A DNA stretch of 64,000 nt from Heloderma charlesbogerti (GCA_026122225.1 JANEZZ010001898.1:248001-312000); one strand, 5' to 3'. Positions 21,566-34,423 are shown, counted from the stretch's first letter. Numbers and translations are program-made. The notes: generated by a model from the sequence alone, not told the origin.

Positions 21566-24500
21566 GCAGCGCCATTGAGGGGCCACAGATTCTCCACCCC
21601 TGCCCTATAAATGAATAAGGTTAATAGCTAGACACACGGTGTCTTAAATGTGAACACACAGAGCCATACAGAAAGAGGATCAATGTTTTGCACTCACCTC
21701 TAACTGCTGCCAGACGCGGGGGGTGCCCCTCCTGTCTAGCGGTAATGGCAGCACTGCTGCCTGTTACCCTGGATGCTCAGTGATTAGCCCCCTGGAACCT
21801 CCTGCGGTGCTCTCCGACCCCTGCCACTTTTACTTCTAGGGGTGGTAGTTGGTGTGTTGGACTGGGTCCAAGGACCCGGGCCCTTCCTTCTTCTCGCCAA
21901 TATCATGCCAAGCTTATCTCTCTTTCTACAACATGCCCCCCAAGAATGGCCAAGGTTGACAGAATGGGAAGGGTAGGGCCCCGCCTCCCCTCCCCAACAG
22001 ATTGCTGCCTAGGCCTGAGTCCGAGTCTGATGATGAAGCAGACCTGGTACTGGCGTCAGTTCTCGTCTGAGGAAGCTGCTGAGCCTTTCTCAGGGATCCC
22101 TTCCCCCTCCCCCGGCCAGGCCTAATAAACCCTCTGTGGTCCAGCTTAAGTGAACGTGACAGCCGACCCAGCGCTCGCTACTTCCTTCTATTTCAGCTCA
22201 TCTTGGGTTCAGTGCACCTGGACGCCATTGAGGCCTCCACCTCGCCTTCGCAGGTTCACCATGGCAGCACTCCACCACTCCAGGCAGTCCACCTTCCTGC
22301 GGCATCTCCATCAGCAGTGATCCAAGCAACATCATCCTCCTTGTGGTTTTCGCCCGGGTGACACACCACAGCTGGAGGCAGTTCGCCCTCCTGGGGCATC
22401 TCCATTGGAGCGCTGCAAGTGGCATCGTCTCCCTTGCTTCCGGGGACTCGGACATGGCTGCTCTGGTTATGGGTGAGATGACTGCACCTCGCCCCACGGG
22501 TGACCTTCAGGGCCGTGGGGTTGCCGCCTTAGCTTACCTCCCTGGGGCGGCTGTCCCTCCCAATGTCATCTCCCTATACGATGCCTGGGCCGCCTGCAGC
22601 TCCGTCAGTCACACCCCACAGTAGCCCCAGCCGCTTAACGCAGCATATTACAGGGTTTTGCTCGATTGATTTAGGATCCCTCGCCTGCTCCCGCCTGCTC
22701 AGGCATCCACATAAGTGGCATATCAGATCCCTACACTAATCTGGCGAGTTGTAATACCACCAGGGCTACTTCTTCTCATAAGGGCTTTCACCTGAGGAGG
22801 TGTGTGACAGGCTTATGTCGAGGCCTTGCACAGGAGGGCTGCCATTGCCCTTCTCTGCACAGGGGCCCGTTGGTCCAGGACCTTTCGCTCCAATTTTGAC
22901 ACCTTCCCAGCCAGGTTCGGCAACAGAGCTGGCAGTGGCCACATTCACTAGGCTGTCTTCCGCACTGGCTCTCGGCCTATGGCGGGTTCGCTGCTTCAGC
23001 ACCTTGGTCTGTGCTGGGAATACAACCCCAAGGGCACATACTCCCAGAACATGTGCCGTTTCTGTCATGTGTGCTCCCTTGTAGTAGTCAGCACTTGTGC
23101 ACCTCTTGCCCAATCCCTGGGGATGGTAGGGCCTCCCTTGGAAAGGCCAAGGCGGTAGGAAGCTCTGGTTGGCCCATGCCCAGTTAGGTTGTGCCGCTAC
23201 TCCGGCTTTAAGACGATATCCCAGCTGGGGGAACGCGTCTTAACTTGTAACACGGCTTTATCCTAGGTTCTAGGACCCCTCCCCCCTTTCTTTAGGTCAA
23301 CATAGGCCATCCTTACCGTGTAAGCAACATTTCGCCTTGCCAGGCATCGACAAGTTCTTGAGAGGTTAACAAGGCAGTGCTGGCAGAAGGGTTTTAGCCC
23401 CCTCCCTTTTTTCACACCCCACTATCTACTCTAGGGATCTCCCTTCTCAAAGGGTGCCCAGGAAATCCTCTAGGGACTTTATCCTGATTCATAACCTTTC
23501 TTCCCTGAGGGCCAGTCTGTTAATCACGAGATCCCTGATCATCTGTGCTCAGTGTGATACACCTCTCCAATGAGGCAGCTGGCTTGGTCTGGGATCCCGG
23601 CCACGGGTCCTTGATGGGTATGTGCTACATGGAGTCCAAAGACGGTGGTCATTGTTCTAACCTAACACAAGTATTGCTCCCCTTTCCTGCTACCTCAGTG
23701 TCCCTTAGCTCACAAAAGGCTGAGGGCCTGTCTCCCACATCAACATTCAGTGAAACCAATTTGATACCCTTAGGTGTTTTTCTCGCCCTCCCAGGACAAC
23801 TTTCAGGTTCTTTGGGCACAGCTCCAAGCAGTTATACATCTTCTTAGGGTTTTCCTTTGGGGGGGCATGCAAGATATTGTAGGGCAGCCACTTTTCACAG
23901 TTCGGGTAGCAGCCCCTGACCGTGACTTCTCGCGCCGGCTCAGTTTGGGTAGTGTTGGGACTGCAGCTGCCGCACCATCGAACCAGGATCACTTCTGCTG
24001 TGCGCATGTATCCATGGGCATGGCTTCAACTTAGTATGGCTTTAAAGGCACCTTCCTTCCGGAGGCGTGAGCCTCTCCTCAAAGACAGACTCTGGATTAA
24101 CATCGTTCCGCTGCTACCCCAGTGGGTTTCAGACTCTTAGGACAGGTCCGATCGTGCTGTGGGGAGTGGCCTGTAGAGTGGAGGCTGCCACCGCCAAGCA
24201 CATTTTGGATGACCTTATAGTCAAGTCAGTAACCCCCCCGCCTCAGTATGTCAACACAACCACATTATTCATTCTCCGTCCTCCTGAGATTGGAGGGTCA
24301 TGGCATGTGACAGTGTGTTTGTGCTCCAGAGTCGGTATTACAACATCTGGTTCTGGGTCCACCATGTGCCAGGTTAGGCAAACCCAATTGTCATTGCCTT
24401 GTCATGAAATTAGGTCAACGTCTTCCGGGCCTTAGCCCTGCGGGTGCTCCATTTCCAGATCCCATCATTGCAGTACTATGGGAGATTGAGATACTGAAGC

Positions 24501-25085
24501 TAGGCAAGCCATCCTGCATTCCAAGGCTCTCGGTATAGGAGCCGCCTGCAACAGAGCAGGTAGGGTGTGCCGCGCATTAGGCAAAGCTTCAGCGATAGGA
24601 TTCATGGCCCTCACCTATCGTTTGTGGGCCGCAGTGTTGCGCCTCCTCAAGGAACAACAGACTATCTGGGACCATAAGTCGCAAGCTGGCCATTTAGCCT
24701 TCTAGCCCACAATGGTGGGATTCACTGACTCCATGTCAGATGTTAGGGTTTGGCGTGCAATATAGGATTGGGCACAGTTGTTGCCTGTTTTAGTAAATTA
24801 GCCACCCTCTCTCTATGGATACCCCTTTTGGGCTCCGGGGGTAATGGCCCTCCATTGGAGTTTTCCAGTAAGACGTTTCCCTGTTCCAAGTAGCAGCCTT
24901 AACGGCCTTCTTCAACCCCCCCCCCTTAGGAATTCAGGGTTGGTCTGGGCTCCCAAGGCCGACTTGTCCCGGAGGGCTTTGATATGCTTCAAGGTACAGG
25001 TCTGGCCCAATATAACCCATTTACGTATTTTTTGATCAAACTAATCGGTAAGGCAAGGGCATGGCAGTGGCTCATGGCCAAACGC

Positions 25086-25896
25086 TAGGGATGGCGGAGA
25101 ATTTCTCCCCGAAACTTCGGGGGGCCGAGCGCCAATGTGTTCGGCCCCCCGAACAAGTTTCGGGGAGAAATTCTCCGCCCCCCCCGCCCCCCGCCCCCCC
25201 CCAGGACGGGACTTACCTTTGCTGAATGTCCCTCCTGGCGGCGGGTCCAGCCGGCGGTTTGGCGGGTGTTTGTGCGGGGCGGGAGCAGCAGCCAGTCTTT
25301 TGACCAGCTGCCGCCACCGCCATTCCAATAAAAGAAAAAAAAACGCCCCCGTGATAGGCTACGTGACGATTAACGTAGCCTATCACGGCTAGATTTGCAA
25401 AGTCAGCCGTGATAGGCTACGTAAATCGTCACGTAGCCTATCACGGGTGACTTTAAAAAAAAAAAAAAAAGCACGTACGGATAATGGCGGCCCCCATAGG
25501 GAGCCGCCATTCCCGTTCCTTATTTGGTCACTGTAGTCTACGTAAAGATTTACGTAGACTACAGCGACCAAATAAGGAACGCGAATGGCGGCTCCCTATG
25601 GGGGCCGCCATTAGTGTACGCGGTTTGTTTGTTTTTTTAAAGTCACCTGTGATAGGCTACGTAACGATTAACGTAGCCTATCATGGCTGACTTTGCAGAT
25701 CTAGCCGTGATAGGCTACGTTAATCGTCACGTAGCCTATCACAGGGGCGTTTAAAAAAAAAAAAACTTTGGAGTTCGCGGCCGGGCAAGGCGGGAAGCCT
25801 CCCCCCCACCTGAACTTCGCGGGGGGAGCAGCGAAGCGCCTCCCCCCGACCGCGAACAAGCTTCGACGACAGGTAAGTGACTTTCGTCCACCCCTA
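25086..25896. mobile_element. Family A element, copy 7
   Basis: TAGGGATG at 25086 and CACCCCTA ending at 25896 are flanked by identical CCAAACGC (25078-25085 and 25897-25904). The left terminus is a long hairpin (about 25089-25182) with GGCGGAGAATTTCTCC and GGAGAAATTCTCCGCC arms. Outward donors: ACTTACCTT 25211-25219 (minus strand) and CAGGTAAGT 25870-25878. The palindromic core is centred near 25549 on a single AGTCTACGTAAA palindrome. It is inserted in the DIRS-like remnant. Confidence 0.96.
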
Positions 25897-27130
25897 CCAA
25901 ACGCAAGTCAATGAGTTATGCCCCGTCAGCACCTTATGGGATTTATGGAATGCCTCGGGTCTGAGGAGGGGCCTCCGTTTTATCACTTCAACAGCTTACT
26001 GTTGACATAAAGGCAATAGGCATGTTATGGCTGTTAGAAAATGGGGCTTCACAGTATTCCGGCCTGCGTTCACGAGTTGTCCACTTCTTCTTGACACAAT
26101 TTTCGCTTTGCTTGCCCTAATGTGCTTATTCCTTAGACCAGCAGAATCGTCGTACGCCAGTACGGGTGCTCTTACATGGGCACGTTATGATGTATGGAGC
26201 TGCATGAAGGGCTTGTATGTCATCTTCAGACTTCAGCTTCTGTCACCCCGTCACATTAAGATCCAGTGGCTTCACAGACGTGGCATACGGTGGGAGTCCC
26301 CTCCTCACTCTGTTCCACCAAAGTTTGTCAATCTTCCTCCGCAGGTCCAGGTGCTGCACATTGAGAGGAATGACTTCAGCTGTAAGCCAGGTGAGGACCT
26401 GATTGAACAGGCCTTGTTGAGATGCAGGTGGTCTGGCATACCTGGCTGGAAGTAGCCTATTGCAGTCCTCACTGCTCCCATGGATTAATGGGAAGGAATG
26501 AAATGACGTTGCCAGTGGCAGGGCATGTCTGAAAGTGCACAGAGAAATGGTTTATGGCCTATGCAAATGAGGTGATGGATGCACCACCCACCAGGGAATT
26601 CTGTGGACATGGAGGGAGCGTTACAGGATGGACTGTGTCCGCCTGTCTCATGTAGTGTATAATATATTTCAGTCTGATCTGCAAAGGGGCCTGCGGGAAG
26701 TTCTTCTGAGCAGGTGGGGGGAGTTTCACAAGCTCTAGGCTTGTGACTCCTGTGGCAGCTAGGACGAGCAAAAACAGGAAAGTAGGGATGGTGTGCATGC
26801 AGAGGCACCTTATGGTGACAGGTGATGCCTGAGGCCCCCCGAACGGGTTGTGCAGCTCAGCGGGGGGATAAGGGTTGCCTGGGAGACCAACCCTACTCAC
26901 TCACCCAGGTGTTGTGCGGCACCGGGTCGGGGGTGACACCGGAAGGTCTACCTCCCCCAGAAGGGGCAGTCCGGAGGGATGGCGAGATCACCGCCACCCC
27001 TCAGGCTGGGTATGTTTTCACCCAAGAAGTGCCAGCTAGCCGCTGACACAGTTAGGTGCCCGTCCTAGATACCCCTTTGCAGCTATTTCAATAAATGTGG
27101 CCCAATTTTCAACCCAAGCTTGTTGTCTGC

Positions 27131-28534
27131 GTCTTCTTTAACCCATCTCCACTCGCAATGGAACTACATAAACTTTAGAATTTAATAAAAGCATGACTCA
27201 ATGACCTCCCTTTGATGTGGCCTGAGGCCATGGGCTTTTCATTTGACAAGGTCTCAGGCCATGGCCTTGCCTTTCCCCATTTGTGTATCTGTGCATGTTG
27301 AGGGAGAAATCTCTAAAGGGATTTGTAACATACAAATGCTTCCAATTTTTCAGCAATAGCCAAAGCTTCAAGCTTAATGGACAGTACAGGAAACATTTTT
27401 GTGCCTTTAGCACATACCACTCACAGTCACGAAGTAGACCTTACTTAGTTAACTTCTTCCTCTCACAACCTCAGATTAGTTTACAAAACTACATTCATGG
27501 AAATTCTAAAGGAAGCATTTTGCAAAATTAGTGGGTTGGCTGTTACAGAGCTGAAATTCATTAGATTATGTCTACTTATGACTGGATTTATACCCAATGT
27601 CTAAGTGTTTTAATGACAGAAGTATTTTTTCTTAAATGTCTTTTGGTATTGTACCAACCAAGAAAGCAAGGAATAAAGGTCTGCTTATTTACCAGTTTAC
27701 CCAACTGCCATTCAGATTGTAATTTACTGTTACAGTAAAAGCCTAGTTTATTAATGCAATGAACAAATATGTATGAGGTACCCTTAAAGTAACAGGCAAA
27801 TTTGGGTGCCGACAGATTATATAATTAAAAATATATACAAAGAAACTGTTCCCAACCAATGTCAGATAGATTTCACTCAGTGGAGAATTTTGAGGAAGTC
27901 AGGCTTTCTTTTCTTAAGCCATTTGCTCTGGCTTCTTCCTGTGCTGCTTCTCAACCCTCTACCTCTTTCTATTCTTCTTTTAAAAGGCTTCTACTTATTT
28001 TGCATTGCCTTTCCTTCTATAAAAGCTTTTAGTTCAGCATCCATTTTTCCATATTTCCTTTTGTTTGCTTCCCTTCTCTCTTTTTTGCTTCTGTCCCCTT
28101 ACCCTTTCTATTGCATTGGTTGACTTTTGATTGTGAGCTGGGAATAATCTTTTACTGTTCAATCCTCATAATGATTTGTGCTTTATAAATGAAATATGAC
28201 AGTCTCTGAAAAATCCAGTGATGGTCTGGTTCCCATCGGACATAGTGGAGGTGCAAACACATGCCTATACCTTGACTACTTGTTCACCATACAAATTATA
28301 TTAACAAAACAGATGTCTGAATGAGTAGAAGTACAGCAAAGAGTGGGAAATAAACAACAACTAAAATGACTAATAAGACGGAATGAGAAAATTAGGACCA
28401 TCCTACCTGAGCACACCATAGTTAGTTGCCTGTTCAGAAGTACACAAAGGCATCAAACTGTCTGAACAATTGTTCACTGTGTCCTCAAAATGACATCAAT
28501 GAGATATGTGACACAGGCATGACAGGGAAAGATT
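27131..28534. other. No recognised feature
   Basis: AT-rich. It includes a pyrimidine-rich stretch near 27900-28120. No family motif was seen. Confidence 0.4.
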
Positions 28535-28694
28535 GCAAAATAAGGCCTATTCAGGTACTATTGCAGCATTGTACACATGGTGGGATGTTTGTTCACTTGT
28601 TTATAATCTTTTTTGCAAAATAAGGCCTATGCAGGTACTATTGCAGCATTGTATGCATGGTGGGATGTTTGTTCACTTGTTTATAATATTTTTT
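28535..28694. repeat. Two-unit tandem duplication, 80 bp period
   Basis: GCAAAATAAGGCCTAT starts at 28535 and again at 28615. The following 60-odd bases are nearly identical in both units, including GGTGGGATGTTTGTTCAC, with only a few differences. It looks like a recent local duplication. Confidence 0.9.
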
Positions 28695-28873
28695 GGATTG
28701 GCCCTCCGCGCAATGTTCACCCAAGGCAATGCACAAATAAAAACAATAACAAGAATAAAATGTGTAAACTGCAAAATGCTTAACATCTTTTCCAGCTGTG
28801 TGTTTGTGCCACCTCCCATTTAACACCCCAGTCTGGTGGTTGTGCATGCAGCCCTAATATCCCCATGCCCTGT

Positions 28874-28995
28874 TGCAGCCTAGCCCAACCTGTTGTCTTC
28901 CAGATATCTTAGACTTCCCATCTCCTCTAGCCAACATGGCCAGTGGTAGTAGTAGTCCAAAACATCTGGAGGGCACCAAGTTGGGGAAAGCTGCC
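28874..28995. repeat. Palindromic interspersed repeat fragment
   Basis: The ends CCCAACCTGTTGTCTTCCAG and CTGGAGGGCACCAAGTTGGG are inverted copies around a TAGCCAACATGGCCA centre. It is the same repeat type as at 11170-11890. Confidence 0.55.
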
Positions 28996-28999
28996 CGAT

Positions 29000-29555
29000 T
29001 GCAACAAAGGGTGCAATCCTATGAAGAGACTCGGCAGCCTCACCTCTGCTATCCAGCCATCCTGCATTTCTGCTAGACAGATGATTTCACCTGTCCAGCA
29101 GTGGTGCTTTGGAGGGGGAGGGAAGGAAGCTTGGCTAGCCATAGGAAACATATGGACACCACCCCAATCGCTTTCCCTCAGCGCCCCAGGAACGGGTCCC
29201 TTTTCTCAACTCCATGCTCCATTTCTGAGCGCAGAGACGTAGCCAGAACCTTGCTGGCTATGAGGGGGAGGGAGTAGGAACTGCAGCTTCTGGGCTATGA
29301 AGTCAGAGCCCTGTTTCCAACGTCGGAGCCCACAAACTGAACAATCCTATGTCCCCCAGCCACATAGGATTGGTTCCTCCACCTGTAACCAAGCCTAAGT
29401 GTGTCGGACTGAAACAATCACATTTTCTTTCCCAATTTACACCCGCTTTTCCTTCCCTTCCCCTGTGCTGACTTTTAGATTGTAAGCTCCTTGGGGTAGC
29501 GGTCTGCATCTACCCTAGGAATGGATGCAGAATTCATATAGTTTGCATTTTGGGC
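29000..29555. other. No clear feature
   Basis: A small inverted pair AATCCTATGT...ACATAGGATT lies at about 29343-29373. Nothing else was recognised. Confidence 0.35.
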
Positions 29556-29559
29556 CAAA

Positions 29560-29790
29560 CTTAGCAAATGCACAGCTCCTGAATCTAGACTTTTAGCTTT
29601 GCTGTTTAAAATCCGTATTTTAAATCTCTGCATTGCTGCTAGGTTTTATTCTGGTTGTATTGTTATACTGTGGTTTTAATGTTTTATATATTTTATATTG
29701 TTTTATTGTGTGCTCCTTGGCTTTAATTTTTGTGAACTGCCCAGAGAGCTTTGGCTATTGGGCGGTATAGAAATAAATAAATAAATAATA
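29560..29790 (+). mobile_element. L2-like LINE 3' end
   Basis: The sequence ends with GTGAACTGCCCAGAGAGCTT, GGCTATTGGGCGGTATAGAA and (AAAT)n. This is the sense counterpart of the antisense 3' end at 5542-5960. It is recognised from memory. Confidence 0.6.
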
Positions 29791-30397
29791 ACACAGATCA
29801 GAATGCAGTTAGATGTGAAAGTCCATACTTCCCTGAAGTTTGTGATGCAGTTCACACACCAAAAAAACCATACAAAAAAAATTTATTCAATGGAAAAATT
29901 GCTTGCCAAAAGTGTGCATTTGAAAAACATGCACAAAAATGCATCTGAAAAGATGCATATAGTTTGAAAGAACCCCTATAATAATAATAATAATACTTTT
30001 TCATGAAATTTTATTTTGTTTTGAAATAAATTTAAAAAGGCAACAAAAAATAAAAGCATACATACTACCATAAAAAGATCACTAAAGAAATACTGAGATA
30101 ACTTAGTAGTTATCATTTTTAGTCTATCGCTGACATGTTTGAGGAACAGCTAAAGCAAAACACCCTGAGTAGATGCTCAACATTTAATGAAATAATGAAA
30201 ATACAATAATAATATCAATTATTACTTTGTTATTATCAATCATTTATTACAATAATATAAAATAAAATTTAATAAATAATAAGAACAAATTTCTAGACTG
30301 AACTTAGTTAGACTTCCTTCCCCCTTCTTGCTCAACATCCAAAATCGCTTTCAGACTACAACATTTACTGCAATAAGTGAACATAGGGGGCAGGAGT
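29791..30397. other. AT-rich region, nothing recognised
   Basis: ATA-type low complexity near 29980 and 30200-30290. A TGTGCATTTGAAAAACATGCAC segment near 29910 resembles the interior of family D elements. Confidence 0.35.
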
Positions 30398-30512
30398 GGG
30401 CAACATGTGCCCATCCAGAAGTTTTGCCTACACCTCCCATCATCCTTCATCATTGACTATGCTGGCTAGGGCTGATAGAAGTTGTTGGTCAAAACATCTG
30501 GAGGGTCACAAG
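30398..30512. repeat. Palindromic interspersed repeat
   Basis: AGTGGGCAACATGTGCCC and the right part TCAAAACATCTGGAGGGTCAC belong to the repeat type at 11170 and 28874. It is interrupted by the family B element; its end resumes at 30922-30945 (AAGTTGCCCATCCT). Confidence 0.55.
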
Positions 30513-30921
30513 TAGGGATGTACAGACTGTGTAAAATCTGCTCCGTCTGTGTTTTGTGGATTGTCAGGTGCCTTTTGTTCCATTGTCCACCCACAGATGG
30601 ATGCGGATGATTTATTTATTTTTTTCTCATGCAGAAAAATCCTCAAATAATTACATAAGTATTTACATAAGTATTTACATAATTTACCTCAGTACATAAC
30701 ATTTAGGGTATTGTCCCCCATTCCATTCAACATTTCCTCAGCAGAAACTTACGTATTTATTTTACTACAAATTTATATGCCTAAATTTTGGGAAAGTAAA
30801 AAAAAATAATAATCTGAGACTCTGTGCTGCCTGAGGGGTCACTCTGCAGTGGATTCTGCAGGTTGGATTCTTAGAAATCGGAGCTCATTTTAATCTGTCT
30901 CAAATTTCTCCAGCATCCCTA
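30513..30921. mobile_element. hAT-like MITE, family B
   Basis: TAGGGATG at 30513 and CATCCCTA ending at 30921 are flanked by identical GTCACAAG (30505-30512 and 30922-30929). It is homologous to 34424-34824 in the opposite orientation. The interior repeats ACATAAGTATTTACATAA, a relative of the family A core. No coding frame. Confidence 0.92.
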
Positions 30922-31065
30922 GTCACAAGTTGCCCATCCTGTACTACGTGAGAGGTATTATGGACATCATCTATACCTTGCCTCCTCACTTCAACTTTGA
31001 CTTTATAATCCTTGGGAAGTTAGCTCAGCAAGTCTAGTTCTGTTTGAAGAAGATGGAATATACAA

Positions 31066-31508
31066 TAGAGATGGGAGAACTAGAGATTTCTGAACTTGCC
31101 TAAATTCTCCAAAAATCACTTCAAAGTTAATTTTTGCTCACTCCCATTTTGGTTTTTGCCATTTTTTTTCCAGCTTGTTCACATGGGAATGTGTGCATTT
31201 CAAATGGGAAAAGTACAAATTTTTGTGCATATTTCTCAAATGTGTGCTATTTTCCCCCTTTGACTGAAGTATGCATAGATATATAGATATAGATATAGAT
31301 ATAGATATAGATATAGATATAGATATACACTGTGCATTTCAGAGTGTGTGTGTTTTTTAAATGCACACTTTTTGAACACGATCACAAATTCTGAGACATT
31401 TCTCAGAAACACTCCCTGCCACATGCACACTCTTCCTCATGTTCAGGATTGTGAACAGGGCATGTTTGTTTGATCTGTGAACAGAAACGAAATTCATGTA
31501 CATCCCTA
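31066..31508. mobile_element. Possible hAT-like MITE, family D
   Basis: TAGAGATG at 31066 and CATCCCTA ending at 31508 look like termini. The flanks ATATACAA and ATATAGAG match at only five of eight bases. The interior has TTTGTGCATATTTCTCAAAT and an (ATAGAT)n microsatellite at about 31274-31327. Confidence 0.5.
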
Positions 31509-31677
31509 ATATAGAGCCCAACTTCAATACTAGGCGTAGTTTATTAGCCAGTCCCTGTGAACCTGTCCTTTAATCTTCAGTTGCACTGGATATAGTGGTA
31601 GTGACTTCCTTTCTTCCACAGGACACCAGAATCCAGAGCAAACAGAGGAGGATTCACATGCATGTAGTAACTGCAAT

Positions 31678-32468
31678 TAGGGATGGCGGAGAATTTCTCC
31701 CCGAAACTTCGGGGGGCCGAGCGCCAACGCGTTCGGCCCCCCGAACAAGTTTCAGTGAGAAATCCTCCGCACCCCCCCGCACCCCCCGGGACGGGACTTA
31801 CCTTCCCTGAATGTCCCTCCCGGCGGCGGGTCCAGCTGGCGGTTCGTCCGGTGTTCGAGCGGGGCAGGAGCGGCAGCCGGTCTTTCGACCGGCTGCCGCC
31901 CCCGCCATTGCAATCAAAGAAAAAAAAAAAACACGTCCCCTGATAGGCTACGTGATGATTCACGTAGCCTATCACGGCTAGATTTGCCAAGTCAGCCGTG
32001 ATAGGCTACGTGAATCGTCACGTAGCCTATCCCGGGTGACTTAAAAAAAAAAAAAAAAAGTGTGTACGGATAATGGCGGCCCCCATAGGGAGCCGCCATT
32101 CCCGTTCCTTATTTGGTGGCTGTAGTCTACGTAAATGTTTACGTACACTACGGCGAAAATAAGGGCAACGCTATTTGCCTTGCCCTTATTTTCGCCGTAG
32201 TCTACGTAGCCTATCTCGGCTGACTTTGCAGATCTAGCCATAATAGGCTACGTGAATCGTCACGTAGCCTATCAGGGGGCGTTTTTTTTTTTTTACTTCC
32301 GCGTTCGCGGCCGGGCGAGGCGGGAAGCCTCCCCCCCGGCCTGAATTTCGGCCGGGCGAGGCGGAAAGCCTCCCCCCCCGGCCTGAACTTCGCGGGGGGA
32401 CCAGCGAAGCGCTCCCCCCCACTGCGAACGGCCTTCGACGACAGGTAAGCGACTTTCGTCCACCCCTA
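31678..32468. mobile_element. Family A element, copy 8
   Basis: TAGGGATG at 31678 and CACCCCTA ending at 32468 are flanked by identical ACTGCAAT (31670-31677 and 32469-32476). Outward donors: ACTTACCTT 31796-31804 (minus strand) and CAGGTAAGC 32442-32450. The second half of the palindromic core is shortened: the AGTCTACG module runs directly into TAGCCTATCTCGG near 32205. Two GC hairpin units lie at about 32305-32385. Confidence 0.96.
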
Positions 32469-32476
32469 ACTGCAAT

Positions 32477-33409
32477 ATATAACTCAGCTTTTGGAGTATT
32501 CCTAGTTTCATTGTTGTTGTGCCTGGGATCCAAGATTGTGGTGATGGACCAGAGGACTTTTCATCCTCTCTGTGATGATAAGGCTCAAAAGCCTTTCTGT
32601 CTGGCCTAGGCTTAGCAACAATCATCCCTTTTTGACCACAGGAATGAGCTCAATGCTTATTTCAAAACTTTAAGGGCTGTATTAGGCAACACTCTGTCTT
32701 CTGGTGACTTTTAAGCAACACCAACAACATGAAAAACATATTGTTGTTACTCCTTAGCAAAAAGTCAGAAAAAAAAGTTGGACACAAAGGTAAATAGATG
32801 GTCTTAGGCAGAAATAAAAGTTTTTTGGATTTTTTTTTTTAGTCAGTCAAACAAACCCCCCCACACAGACAATTAAACATGTATGGCACTGTAGAACTGA
32901 CAGCTGCTGAAACATCACATACTTTTAAATTATACATGAGTCTTTTTGATAAATTATTTTGGTCTTCAGCAATAATGAGAGTTATCTAGAAAAAAAATGT
33001 GCACACTTCTTATACAATAAAAAGAACAGTTGTCGGTCTGTTCGAACACTGTTTACTAGCAAACTGGAACCAAACAAGGGGTATGGTGCTTTATGCTAGC
33101 ATTATTTCCCTTTATACTGGATCCAGTGTTTATGCAAGTATAGAAAATGGAAATAAAATGCACAAATAGGAAATACCAGTATATATTTTAACTGTGACCA
33201 GGGAGAAAAACATATTATTTCGTACATAGCACCACCATAAATGTATATGTTGCTTTTGTGAAGTAACATAAGCAAAAGAAAGCTCCGTCCTTTAGGAGCT
33301 TAAAATAGAAAGTTAGTTAGCATGCATCTGTGGGGAGATAACAGAGAGAGAGCAGAGGGAAGTTAGAGTAACAATAATAATTTGCATAATTTGCATAACA
33401 CTATATGCA
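32477..33409. other. No recognised feature
   Basis: AT-rich. No termini or coding motif were seen. Confidence 0.4.
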
Positions 33410-33585
33410 AAACACCATAGCTCAGCCTAGAGTGTGTCCCAGGTTCAATGCCTGGCATCCACAGGGCTGGGGAAAGCTCCTGTCTTCGAAACCCAGGATA
33501 GCTGCTGCTAGTCAGTTTAAATAAAACTGAACAAGGTGGACCAATGGGATGATTTGAGATAAGGCAGCTTCCTACATCCCTGGAG
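33410..33585 (+). mobile_element. tRNA-derived SINE, box A region damaged
   Basis: ATAGCTCAGCCTAGAG, the box B-like CCCAGGTTCAATGCCTGG, then GGACCAATGGGATGA and AAGGCAGCTTCCTAC match a common squamate tRNA-derived SINE by memory. The region between the boxes is shortened. Confidence 0.7.
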
Positions 33586-33944
33586 TGTTTAAAGAACTTC
33601 AGAATCATTATCTCAGGAATTCTTACATCAATGTATGGCATGATATGAGGTTATGGTTCTTCATGGGTTAAAGCTGGTGTAGGCATATTTTGGGGGCTGT
33701 GGATACATTTGACATTTGCGAAACTGTTATGGGCACCAACACAAAATGGCGGCCATGTGACAAAGGACATGCATTAATTTAAAAAGTGGGAGGGCTAGCT
33801 CACCTTGGTGGACACCCAGAAAGGTGTCCAGCGGTGTATTGGTGCCTGTGTGCACCACATTGCCTATCCCTGTGTTAAAGGGAGACTAGGAAGTAGAGAT
33901 AGAGTTTAATAAAAAGAGCCATCTCTTCAGAGAGTAGTTCTCAG
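33586..33944. other. No clear feature
   Basis: Contains AAAATGGCGGCCATG near 33742, a possible YY1-type site. Nothing else was recognised. Confidence 0.3.
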
Positions 33945-34065
33945 AGATGCTGGAGAAATTTGAGACTAGGGATGGATGGATTCCCTACCTTCTGTTCTGG
34001 GGGCGGGGTCCATAGGGGGGCAGTTGATCCATTCCTCCCCCCCTGAAATCCCCCCCCCTATTAGA
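33945..34065. mobile_element. Two transposon end fragments
   Basis: GAGATGCTGGAGAAATTTGAGAC (33947-33969 region) matches the hairpin-side end of family B. It is cut at 33967 by TAGGGATGGATGG, an end like those at 55631 and 58366. No matching right end was found for either. Confidence 0.45.
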
Positions 34066-34415
34066 CGCCACTTGTGGCCATAAAGCCCTGAGTTTAACCT
34101 AATTGCAGCCGTTTAGGGTTAGGGTAAATGACTTTTTTACACAAGCCTGTGATGAACTTCAGTTGAGCCCTGGGTGGGCCCTGGAAGCTCTGGCTATATC
34201 ACCTCTCAGTCTGGAACTTGAGAGCTGTTGCAAACAAGACCTTCGCTCAGATTCCAGTGCCTACTACTCTTATTTCCTTGACCCTGTCTTGTGACTGAGC
34301 ATCTGTGCTACTGACTTCTAGACTCTGCTTTTTGGACTGTATTTCTGCTTGATTACTCTCCCATGTTTTGACCTTGGCTGTGCCTCGGACCTCACTCTTG
34401 GAAGTCTCCCTCTTG
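34066..34415. other. No clear feature
   Basis: Contains two telomere-like TTAGGG units near 34115, too few to call an interstitial telomere. A pyrimidine-rich stretch follows. Confidence 0.3.
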
Positions 34416-34423
34416 CCTTTGAC

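Larger units (their letters stand above)
19870..27130 (+). pseudogene. Decayed DIRS-like (tyrosine-recombinase) retroelement, tentative
   Basis: A GC-rich leader with a CCAAT-like GATTGG near 19950 and a tandem block is followed by frames full of stops. In one frame at about 23012-23075 a peptide with CWEYN, then CRF-CHVC, resembles the Cys/His cluster of gag-like proteins in DIRS-type elements. A peptide at about 26090-26160 (LLALMCLFLRPAE) resembles the middle of DIRS-type tyrosine recombinases. The ends are uncertain: AATAAA with a TGTGGCCCA-like motif occurs near 27095, and a loosely similar AATAAACCCTCTGTGG near 22123. A family A element interrupts it. This is family recognition from memory and is weak. 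Confidence 0.4.

Noticed and set aside
26027..26455. A host membrane protein exon (hydrophobic frame)
   Set aside because: It lies inside the DIRS-like remnant with stops on both sides and no splice context. It is better explained as a recombinase remnant.
31066..31508. Firm assignment as a complete hAT-like element
   Set aside because: Ends are plausible but the flanking octamers match at only five of eight bases. It is kept as a low-confidence feature.
34110..34126. Interstitial telomeric repeat
   Set aside because: Only two TTAGGG units, which is expected by chance in this amount of sequence.
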